A program made the translations under genes and the position numbers. A stretch of DNA of 64,000 bases from DATAES01 sp963802415. Lineage in GTDB: Bacteria > Actinomycetota > Acidimicrobiia > Acidimicrobiales > JACDCH01. Positions 9,856 to 17,594 of this stretch are shown here, one piece after another; the first letter of the stretch is position 1; each line of letters starts with the position of its first letter. Below the pieces are notes generated by a model, which had not been told where the DNA came from, ran no database searches, and was given only the letters and a program-made list of their open reading frames with translations. The stretch spans positions 372,001 to 436,000 of the forward strand of contig CAWDIH010000003.1 of the NCBI GenBank assembly GCA_963802415.1, in the 5' to 3' direction.

Positions 9856-10944
9856 TCAGCGGTGGTTGCCCCGCCGGCTGAGCGGTGGACGGCGATATGG
9901 CAGCGAACGGTCACTGACCCACGGCGCGTACGGCGCCATCGTCAATCCCGCGAGCGCGAGGAGAACGGTGTCGTAGTTGACCCGCCAGCCGTGGTAGTCG
10001 CGCCAGCACTGATCACGGTCCGGACGCAGCGGTACCCCGTATGACGCCAGCTCGTCGTACAGGGCTTCGAACTCGCTGCGGTCGATACTGATCGGGTCGT
10101 CCGGTCTTGGATCGTGATCGTTCGGGATCCCGAAGTAGTCGGCGATGCGACGCAAGGCCAGGTAGCCGGCGCGGATGCAAAGCTGCGCCTGCGCGTTCTC
10201 GGGCAGGCTGAGGGTCGAACAACGCAGGGAAGCGGTGTCGAGGACGACGCCGGCGGAACTCACCCATGATCGCCTGTGGCTGATCGAGCGGAAGAAGACC
10301 AACGACGGCTGCGAGGTGTGGGTCTCTTCGACATCGGCGAACCAACTCTCCCACTGGTCCCACAAGTCGTCGAGCGCCTCGAGACGGTTGAGCTGGTGAT
10401 GGCGGCGGATCATCTCCAGCGCGCTGGGCGGTTCGCCGGCGCGAGTCGTCAGCCGGGCAACGAGCAGCTCTCGGCGCTGGAACGCGCTGTAGATCGACGG
10501 GAGATAGCTGATGAGGAGGGCGATGATGCCGAGCCCGAGTGTCGCCTCGATGAACGCGGCGATGTGGGTCGCCAGCGTCGGCGCCGGCGCGATGCCGAGC
10601 GTGAGGAGCGACGACCCCGAGAGATAGAACGCTTCCCGCAACGGATCGACTCCGAGTGCCCAGTGGATGCCGGTGAAGCCGACGATGACGAGCGCGACCC
10701 ATACGCCGGGAAGGATGACGAGCGCGACCGGCGAGAACATCGCGAACGACCGGTCTCGCTGCTCGTAGGTCTTGGCTCGGCGGACCCGGAGGTTGAAGAT
10801 CGACCGAAGCGAGACGAAGACGGCCCTCGTGAGGAGCACCGGCTCCCCGCGCGGAAGGATCACCGAGCGGATCGCAGACAGGAGAACGACGAGGACCAGT
10901 GCGGAACCGGCGATGAATGCAACGAGCCGTCCGAGTTCGGCCAC
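9856..10944 (-). CDS. Membrane protein with ion-channel-like pore region
   Basis: A 362-residue protein with a first transmembrane helix at 9-27, further helices at about 70-95 and 130-150, and a soluble C-terminal half of about 200 residues rich in helices. Between helices two and three, FYLSGSSLLTLGIAP has the shape of a potassium-channel pore loop (helix, then T-x-G), but the T-V-G-Y-G filter is degenerate, so conduction is unproven. It resembles a group of actinobacterial hypothetical two-helix-pore proteins. It ends 2 bases from the convergent dioxygenase gene. Confidence 0.6.
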   Translation of the reverse strand: MAELGRLVAFIAGSALVLVVLLSAIRSVILPRGEPVLLTRAVFVSLRSIFNLRVRRAKTYEQRDRSFAMFSPVALVILPGVWVALVIVGFTGIHWALGVDPLREAFYLSGSSLLTLGIAPAPTLATHIAAFIEATLGLGIIALLISYLPSIYSAFQRRELLVARLTTRAGEPPSALEMIRRHHQLNRLEALDDLWDQWESWFADVEETHTSQPSLVFFRSISHRRSWVSSAGVVLDTASLRCSTLSLPENAQAQLCIRAGYLALRRIADYFGIPNDHDPRPDDPISIDRSEFEALYDELASYGVPLRPDRDQCWRDYHGWRVNYDTVLLALAGLTMAPYAPWVSDRSLPYRRPPLSRRGNHR

Positions 10945-10982
10945 GGCGCAGGAGCCTACGGACCTGCCACTACTGTGCCGCC

Positions 10983-11369
10983 ATGCCGGACCCGACCACG
11001 CTCCTCGACACCATCAACCGCTACGTCTCGACGTTCACGGCCGGGGATCGCGCTGCCTGGCTGGAGTGCTTCACGTCCGACGCGACGATGGAGGATCCCG
11101 TGGGGACGCCGGTGAAGCACGGTCGCGACGAGATCGGCGCGTTCTACGACCAGAGCAAGGGATCGGCGGACAGTGTCGAACTACGGCTGGGCGCCGATCC
11201 GGTGGTCTGCGATCGGCAAGCCGCGTTCCTGCTCGAGATCGTGGCCACGGTCGGTGACGCGAAGCTCGGGATGAACGCCATCGACGTGATGACCTTCGAC
11301 GCCGCGGGCAACATCACGTCACAACGGGCCTTCGTCGACTTCTCGAAACTGGCCCCGCTGGACGGCTGA
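10983..11369 (+). CDS. SnoaL-like/NTF2-fold protein
   Basis: A 128-residue protein with the ketosteroid isomerase/SnoaL layout: an opening helix (LLDTINRYVSTFTAGDRAAWLECF), an acidic D-A-T-M-E-D-P-V-G-T strand where SnoaL enzymes have their catalytic acid, then a curved sheet ending ITSQRAFVDFSKL. Members are isomerases, cyclases or hydratases of small hydrophobic molecules; the substrate cannot be inferred. The start is the ATG at 10983, just after the divergent membrane protein gene. Confidence 0.75.
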   Translation: MPDPTTLLDTINRYVSTFTAGDRAAWLECFTSDATMEDPVGTPVKHGRDEIGAFYDQSKGSADSVELRLGADPVVCDRQAAFLLEIVATVGDAKLGMNAIDVMTFDAAGNITSQRAFVDFSKLAPLDG

Positions 11370-11382
11370 CGCCGTCGACGTC

Positions 11383-11433
11383 GTTCTCCGGGGAGAAACG
11401 GGTGCCAGAGCACCCGTTTCCATCCAACATTCG
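11383..11433. repeat. 52-bp palindromic repeat, copy 1
   Basis: Member of a six-copy family in this window. The stem halves GAAACGGGTGC and GCACCCGTTTC surround a CAGA centre. The left outer arm is the CTCCGGGGA type and the right is the CCAACATT type. It lies between the convergent SnoaL-like gene and dnaE2. Confidence 0.85.
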
Positions 11434-11447
11434 AACAAGAGGGTGGG

Positions 11448-14400
11448 TCAGCGGAAGTCGCGGCTTCTCGTCGGTGCGTGCAGCGGGAGCGGGTCGATTC
11501 GCTCGGCGTTGACGTTGATCACACCGTCCTGCTTCTCGAGCCTGCCTCTGATGAGCAGCGCAGGACACGAACCGACGACGCGGCGGTAACGGATCCAGCA
11601 GCCCCTCGAGCACACGACGTTGATGAGGCCGGTCTCGTCTTCGAGGTTGACGAATGTGACGCCCTGCGCGGTCGCGGGACGTTGGCGGTGCGTCACGACG
11701 CCGGCTACGAGAACCTTCTCGCCGTTGCCGACGGCGGCGAGGCCGGTCGCAGGCGTGACGCCCAAGGCGTCGAGCTGCGGCCGTTCGAAGCGAGTGGGAT
11801 GACCTTCGGGTGCCACGCCGGTCGCCCACAGGTCGGCGTTCGATTCCTCACGGTCGGACATCCCCGGCAACGCCGGCGCATCCACTCCCGTCACGATCCC
11901 GGCGAGCCGGTCAGGCCGGGTCTGCGAGACCGCGCCCGCCGACCACAGCGCTTCACGGCGCTCGTGCGCAAAGCAGCCGAACGAGCCGGCCGTGGCCATG
12001 GCCTCGAGCTGCGACAGTGTGAGCGACGGCACCCGCCGCGCCAGGTCTTCCATGGACTCGTACGGCCGTCCTGCCGCGATCTCGTCGGCCAGCTCCTCAC
12101 CGATGCCGCGCACCGAGCCGATGCCGAGTCGCACCACAGGACCGGCCTTGCCCCACACCGATGGCGGCACGTCGCGGGACGCACGTGCCAACTGCATGTC
12201 GGGCTCGATCTCGAGCGTCGACTTGGCCCCTGAGGCGTTGAGGTCGGGTGTGCGGATCTCGACTCCGTGACGGCGGGCGTCTTGCACGAGCGAGTGCGGC
12301 GAGTAGAACCCCATCGGTTGCGCGTTGAGCAATCCCGCGCAGAACGCGGCGGGATAGAACCGCTTGAGCCACGAGCTGGCGTACACGAGGTAGGCGAAGC
12401 TGACGGAGTGGCTCTCGGGGAAGCCGTAGTTGGCGAAGGCCGAGAGTTTGTCCCACATCTGGTCGGCGATGTCGCCGACGACACCGCGCTCGGCCATGCC
12501 GTCGTACAGGCGCTGGCGGATGCGCTCCATGCGCTCGCGGCTCCGCTTCGACGCCATCGCTTGTCGAAGCTGGTCGGCCTCACCGGGGGTGAAGCCCGCG
12601 ATCTCGATGGCGATCTGCATGAGCTGCTCTTGGAACAGCGGCACGCCGAGCGTCTTCTTCAACACCGGTTCGAGCAAGGGGTGCAGGTACGTCACCGGTT
12701 CGGAGCCGTTGCGTCGCCGGATGTACGGGTGCACCGAGCCGCCCTGGATCGGACCGGGACGGATGAGCGCCACTTCGACGACGAGGTCGTAGAAGCATCG
12801 GGGCCTGAGGCGCGGCAATGTCGCCATCTGCGCTCGTGACTCGACCTGGAACACGCCCACGGAGTCGGCGCGGCACAACATGTCGTAGATGGCGTCGTCC
12901 TGCGGGACGGTGGCGAGCTCGACGGGATCGTGGTGGTGCTCGTGCACGAAGTCGAGTGTGTGGTGCAGCGCGGTCAGCATCCCGAGACCGAGCAAGTCGA
13001 ACTTCACGAGCCCGGCCGCCGCGCAGTCGTCCTTGTCCCACTGCAGCACCGAGCGGATCGGTTCGTCGCCGATGCCGTTGCGACCGGTGAAGCGGCCCCA
13101 TTCGATGGGGCACACCTCGACGACGGGGCGGTCGCAGATCACCATGCCGCCCGAGTGGATGCCGAGATGGCGGGGGAAGTGCTCGACCTGCTTCGCCATC
13201 GCGAGCACCGGCCTTGGGATTTCTGTGTTGTTGGCTGCGCTTCGGGCTAGCGCCCTTCGCTCCGCTGCCGGCCCGCCGCTGGCGCTTTCCGGGCCGGCCT
13301 GTCGCGGGCTCGATCTTGCGAGCTCCTGTTGCTGTTGCTTGATCGTCGTGTCGAGCGGGCCCCACGGATCGGCCTGCTTCGACCATGCGTCCTGCTGACC
13401 GGTGGAGTACCCGAGCGCCTTCGCCATGTCGCGGATCGACGACTTCGCTCGATACGTGATGACGTTGGCGACCTGCGCCGCGTGCTCGCGGTCGTAACGC
13501 TCGTACACGTACTGGATCGCTTCTTCGCGCACGCGTGCTCTCGATGTCGATGTCGATGTCGGGCGGGCCGTCGCGCTCGGGTGAGAGGAACCGTTCGAAC
13601 AACAGCCCGAGCGCCACTGCATCCGCCTTCGTGATGCCGAGCGCGTAACAGACCGCGCTGTTGGCCGCCGAGCCGCGCCCCTGGCAGTAGATGTTCGACT
13701 GGCGGCAGAACTCGACGATGTCCCAGACGATGAGGAAGTAGCCCGGGAAGCCGAGCGACTCGATGAGATCGAGCTCGTGGTCGATCTGCTTGTAGGCCTT
13801 GTCGGTCGTGGGATCACCCCTCGGCCCGTAGCGCCGCGCTGCACCCTCGTACGCCAGCTTGCGGAGGAACTGCATCTCGTCGAGATCGTCGGGACACGGG
13901 TACGGCGGGAGGTCGGGGGCGACGAGATGGAGGTCGAACGCGCACTCGAGGCCGAGTGCCCCTGCTCGCTCGACGACGCCGGGATAGCGGCGGAACACCT
14001 GCTGCTGCTCGAAGCCGGCGCGGATGTGAGCGGTCGAGGCGCGCCGGCAACCAACCGTCGAGCTCGTCGAGACTGCGGCGTGCTCGCACCGCAGCCAGCG
14101 CGGTGGCGAGCGGGCGGCGCGACTGCTGCGCGTAGTGCACGTTGTTGGTGGCGACGCATTCGACAGCGGCACGGCCGGCGACTTGCGTGAGCGCGTCGTT
14201 GCGGGCGGAGTCGAGCGGATCACCGTGATCCCACAACTCGACAGCCACGTTGTCCTTGCCGAACACGGCGACGAGATCGGCCAACGCACGTGCCGCTGCT
14301 GCCGGGCCGTCGCGCACGAGCGCAAGAGGCACTGTTCCCTTGCGGCAACCGGTGAGCACGAGCCAGTGCCCGTCGTGCACCTGCGCCAGCTCGGACAGTG

Positions 14401-14930
14401 AATAGAGGGGCTTGCCCTTCTCGCGGCCGCGCAGGTGTGCCGCGCTCGAGCGTGCGGGCCAAGCGGGCATAGCCCTGCGGGTCGCGGGCGAGCACGACGA
14501 GGTGGTGACCTTCGGGATCGGCCTCGCCGTTCTGCGGCTTGCGCAACTCGAGGCTCAGCTCCGTGCCGAACACTGTGGGCATCCCGACCTCGCGGGCGGC
14601 CTCCGCGAAGCGAACCACGCCGTAGAAGCCGTCGTGATCGGTGATGGCGAGCGCCTCGAGGCCGAGCTTCGCTGCTTCTTCGACGAGCTCTTCGGGATGC
14701 GACGCGCCGTCGAGGAAGCTGAAGTTGGAATGGCAGTGCAGCTCGGCGTACGGCACCGAGCCTCGCCGCCGCTGCACCCCTGGCTCGAACGGCTGGCGCT
14801 TGCGGGACCAGGCGGGGCTGTCGCCACCGTTGGCGGAAGGCGGTACGTTGCTCGGGCGCCCGGCAATTCGATTGTCTGAGAGACGTCGTTCGAGCTCGGA
14901 CCACGGCATCGCCGGGTTGTTGAAACCCAC
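11448..14930 (-). CDS. dnaE2: Error-prone DNA polymerase DnaE2 (three frame breaks)
   Basis: C-family translesion polymerase of about 1,160 codons, working with ImuA and ImuB in SOS mutagenesis. It starts M-G-F-N-N-P-A-M-P-W and has the DnaE2-type PHP domain (YAELHCHSNFSFLDGAS), the polymerase acids in PPDIDIDIE, GIHSGGMVICDRP, RPGPIQGGSVHPYIRRRNG and the OB domain THRQRPATAQGVTFVNLEDE, ending SRDFR. The frame breaks near 14438-14446, 14038-14046 and 13531-13540, each by one base. About 35 residues between DAWSKQ and FPRHLGIHSGG are extra relative to DnaE2 as I recall it and coincide with a repeat. A LexA box lies 13 bases upstream of the GTG start. Confidence 0.92.
13265..13298. repeat. 34-bp palindromic element inside dnaE2
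   Basis: This GC-rich inverted sequence matches the reverse complement of 16234-16267 at 32 of 34 positions. It is read through in the dnaE2 frame, encoding G-P-E-S-A-S-G-G-P-A and neighbouring low-complexity residues in a linker between conserved polymerase blocks. Confidence 0.8.
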
Positions 14931-14943
14931 GAGTGGACTCTAT

Positions 14944-14957
14944 CGAACAGGTGTTCG
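14944..14957. promoter_or_regulatory. LexA box (SOS operator) of dnaE2
   Basis: CGAACAGGTGTTCG matches the actinobacterial/Gram-positive LexA consensus CGAACRNRYGTTYG at every position. It ends 13 bases before the dnaE2 GTG, where LexA would block the promoter. It also lies 22 bases before the divergent amidohydrolase start. Confidence 0.88.
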
Positions 14958-14979
14958 TCTGACCAGAGGAAGATTCCAC

Positions 14980-16195
14980 ATGCCGTATGTCGAAGGCCGG
15001 ATCGTCCACGACGCCGACGCGCACATCATGGAGACGCCGAACTGGCTGCGCGACCACGCCGGATCCGGACATCCGTGACCGCATCCAGCCTTTGCGGCTC
15101 GAGAGCGGCAACGAGCTGCGCCAGACCGGTGATCCCGACGAGCAGCTCCGCGATCTCGACGCGGCCTTCGAGCGCCTCGCCGCGAAACATGCATCGGACG
15201 AGTACCGCGCCGTCGAGGCAGACGAGATCATGCTGCGCAAGAACTTCGCCGCGACCGGATCGTTCATCGCGGAAGATCGGTCGCGCGCCCTCGACTTGAT
15301 CGGCGTTGCCAGCCAGTTGGTGTTCAACACGTTCCACAACCGGCGGTTGCGGGACTGGGAGCACCGTGACGACATGGACTTCGCGTACGGCGCCGCTCGT
15401 GCGCACAACCGCGGGATGCTCGAGTTCTGCTCGGTCGACTCCCGGCTGCTGGCGACGTGCTACGTCCCGCTCGCGGACTTCGAGCGCGCCGCCGCGATGA
15501 CCGACGAAGTGCTCGAAGCCGGGACCGCGGCGGTCCTCGTTGCATCGGGTTGCCCCGAGCACCATTCGCCCAGCCACGTCGGCCTCGATCCTGTGTGGGC
15601 CCGCGCGCAAGAGGCGCGGGTCCCGGTCGTGTTCCACGTCGGTGGCACCGGCGATCTGATCGAGCCCGGGTACTTCAACAACGGCCTACCGATCCCACCT
15701 GACTTCCACGGCGGCGAGGAGAACTTCCGCTCGGTCGACTACATCGGCATCCCGCATCCTCCGATGCAGACGCTCGCAACGATGATCTTCGACGGCGTGC
15801 TCGAGCGGTTCCCCGAGTTGCGCGTCGGTGTCATCGAGCAAGGCGCGATCTGGATGCCGTCGTGGATGCGGCAGATGGAGTCCGCGTTCGAGGCGTTCGT
15901 CCGCCACGAGGAGCGACTGCAGGCGCTGTCGCTGCGGCCGAGTGAGTACGTGCAACGGCAGGTGCGGGCCACGCCCTATCCGACCGAGGACGTCGGCTGG
16001 ATCATCGAGCAGGCCGGCCCTGCTGTGTGCATGTTCTCGTCCGACTACCCGCACGTCGAAGGCGGCCGCAAGCCACTCGAGCGGTTCGAGGCGTCGTTGG
16101 GTGACGCGTCCGGGGTCGTGCGCGAGGCGTTCTATCGCACCAACTTCGAGGATCTGATGGGCTCGGCCATCGACCGCATCCCGGCACCCGCCTAA
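14980..16195 (+). CDS. Amidohydrolase family 2 (COG2159) metal-dependent hydrolase (one frame break)
   Basis: About 404 residues of the ACMSD/gamma-resorcylate decarboxylase branch of the amidohydrolase superfamily, a TIM barrel with one metal. Visible: D-A-D-A-H at the N-terminus (metal HxH-type site), VFHVGG in mid-protein, GVIEQGAIWMPSWM, and FSSDYPHVEGG with the catalytic Asp near the end. The start ATG follows AGAGGAAGATTCCAC, a good ribosome binding site. The frame breaks near 15058-15062: removing one base joins W-L-R-D-H-A to D-P-D-I-R-D-R and removes the TGA at 15076. The substrate is unknown. Confidence 0.85.
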
Positions 16196-16233
16196 CGGCA
16201 AGTTGCTGGAACGCTCGAGGCTTCGACGGTTCC

Positions 16234-16267
16234 GCCGGCCCGGGAAGCGCCAGCGTCGGGCCGGCAG
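16234..16267. repeat. 34-bp palindromic element, intergenic copy
   Basis: Lies between the convergent amidohydrolase and SRPBCC-VOC genes. Its reverse complement matches 13265-13298 inside dnaE2 with two mismatches, and weaker similarity (a GCTCC run) continues on one side. GCCGGCCCG and CGGGCCGGC form the arms. Confidence 0.8.
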
Positions 16268-16307
16268 TCATGCGGAGGCAGGAGCGCAGCGACGCCCGGA
16301 GCATGCA

Positions 16308-17126
16308 TCAGTGTTGCGTGGGACGGGCTTGGGCGAAGGTCCAGCGATGGCCTTCGAGGTCTTCGGCGGTGTAGGCGCGGTAGCCGTGCTCGTGGATCGG
16401 CTCGACGATCATCGCACCACCCGCTTGCGCGCGGGCGAAGTGGGCATCGACGTCATCTACGAACACCCAGGGGACGTGCGTCGCCGGTGCGTTCTCGGGC
16501 AACGAACCGTCGAGCTTGAAGACCATCAGCGAGTTGTTGGCGACCTGGAACTCGATCCACGGCTCGTTCTCGTCCTCGGGAAGCGGATCACATCCTTCGA
16601 ATCCGAACGCGTTCGCCAGCCACCGCGCTGCCGTCGCGGGCTTCGCGTAGTACACGGCGAGCCCGAGGCGCCCGAGGTCCGTCGGCTCGTGTGACGCGGT
16701 GTCGCGCTTCGCGCACCATGTACCGAACCAGCCGGGCGTGACCCGCACCCATGACGAGCCGCCGCGGTCGACGCCGTCCTGGGGAACGCGAGCTTCGACA
16801 CGCACGAGTGTTCCCGCCGCGGTCGGGTCGAACGTGACCGCGATCTCGACGTCGTCGCCCGTGGTCTGCCAGCCGAGCCTGGCGCCGGGCTCCCAGAGTG
16901 TGATGCGTCCGACCTCGCGTCCTTCGCCGGTCGACTCGTCGTACACCTCGAGCAAGCGGCCACCGACGCCCGGCTCGCACTTCAAGGCCACCGTCCGCCA
17001 GGACTCGTAGTAGTTGATCGGACCATGCCGCCACCACAGGTCCAGCTCGTCCGTGAACGCGGTGAACGCGGTCGGCGGATCTGCCGTTACCTCGACCTCG
17101 GACGCAATCGACCACGCATCGCTCAT
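16308..17126 (-). CDS. SRPBCC (AHSA1-like) and VOC domain fusion protein
   Basis: A 272-residue protein. Residues 1 to about 145 are an AHSA1/START-like SRPBCC domain (TAFTAFTDELDLWWRHG, EPGARLGWQT, V-T-P-G-W-F). Residues about 155-272 are a vicinal oxygen chelate (glyoxalase-like) domain (LGLAVYYAKPATAARWLANAFGF, VDDVDAHFARAQAGG, YRAYTAEDLEGHRWTF). Both bind small molecules. The ATG at 17126 overlaps the stop of the ArsR gene (ATGA) and is preceded by GGAGG. ArsR-AHSA1 pairs are a common two-gene unit, so this operon probably answers to an unknown effector rather than a metal. Confidence 0.82.
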   Translation of the reverse strand: MSDAWSIASEVEVTADPPTAFTAFTDELDLWWRHGPINYYESWRTVALKCEPGVGGRLLEVYDESTGEGREVGRITLWEPGARLGWQTTGDDVEIAVTFDPTAAGTLVRVEARVPQDGVDRGGSSWVRVTPGWFGTWCAKRDTASHEPTDLGRLGLAVYYAKPATAARWLANAFGFEGCDPLPEDENEPWIEFQVANNSLMVFKLDGSLPENAPATHVPWVFVDDVDAHFARAQAGGAMIVEPIHEHGYRAYTAEDLEGHRWTFAQARPTQH

Positions 17127-17467
17127 GTTCCCGACCTCCGTTCGATGTGACGTTTGAAATGTTGAAGCTGTTCGTCCCACTCCGCTTGGAGCTGGTCGAG
17201 CCACGCCCGGACCGCGACCATCGACTCCGGGCGCAACCGGAAGACGCGCAGCCGTGCGTCTTCGGCGCGACGCTCGTCGGCGACCACGCCCGCCCGCAGA
17301 AGGACCCGAAGGTGGCGGCTCATCGCCGGCGCTGACGTCCCGACCGCGTCGGCCAGCTCTCCCGCTCGGCGCTCGCCGCGACCGAGAAGTTGGACGACCT
17401 GACGGCGAGTGGGATCCGCGAGCGCGACGAAGACCTCGGCGACTTCGGACGCATCCTCACGCGGCAT
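17123..17467 (-). CDS. ArsR-family winged-helix repressor
   Basis: A 114-residue ArsR/SmtB-fold regulator: ALADPTRRQVVQLLGRGERRAGELADAVGTSAPAMSRHLRVLLRAGVV is the classical helix-turn-helix region. No Cys-x-Cys metal site is present in the recognition helix, which fits the metal-independent ArsR proteins paired with AHSA1-domain partners. The ATG at 17467 is used; a TTG at 17494 would add nine residues but lies inside the promoter-like repeat region. The stop overlaps the downstream SRPBCC-VOC start. Confidence 0.87.
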   Translation of the reverse strand: MPREDASEVAEVFVALADPTRRQVVQLLGRGERRAGELADAVGTSAPAMSRHLRVLLRAGVVADERRAEDARLRVFRLRPESMVAVRAWLDQLQAEWDEQLQHFKRHIERRSGT

Positions 17468-17477
17468 GGAGAGAATA

Positions 17478-17504
17478 GTTAACAGATCCGTCAATGATTG
17501 TCAA
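17478..17504 (-). promoter_or_regulatory. Putative promoter/autoregulatory site of the arsR operon
   Basis: On the minus strand, just before the arsR ATG, there is TTGACA followed 5 bases later by a second TTGAC, and then the palindrome GTTAAC. TTGACA has a consensus -35 hexamer and an AT-rich stretch (TAACTATT) 17 bases on could be the -10. The repeats are in the position where ArsR proteins bind to repress themselves. Confidence 0.4.
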
Positions 17505-17594
17505 CCGCCGCGCGTTGCTCTCGAACTCTGGGTCGCCGTGGTCGATGCCAGGGCGCCGTTGATCGTTGGGGAGGCGAGGGAGGGTGCGGGGGCG

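Noticed and set aside
15076..15078. In-frame TGA codons in the amidohydrolase (15076) and DUF885 (5150) genes as selenocysteine sites, given selD in the window
   Set aside because: In both cases the conserved protein continues in another frame from a point a few codons before the TGA, so a one-base frame break explains it and the TGA is not read.
12580..15408. A minus-strand open frame of about 940 codons covering part of dnaE2 and the amidohydrolase region
   Set aside because: Only the middle part encodes DnaE2 (one of its broken frames). The rest is antisense to the amidohydrolase or out-of-frame DnaE2.
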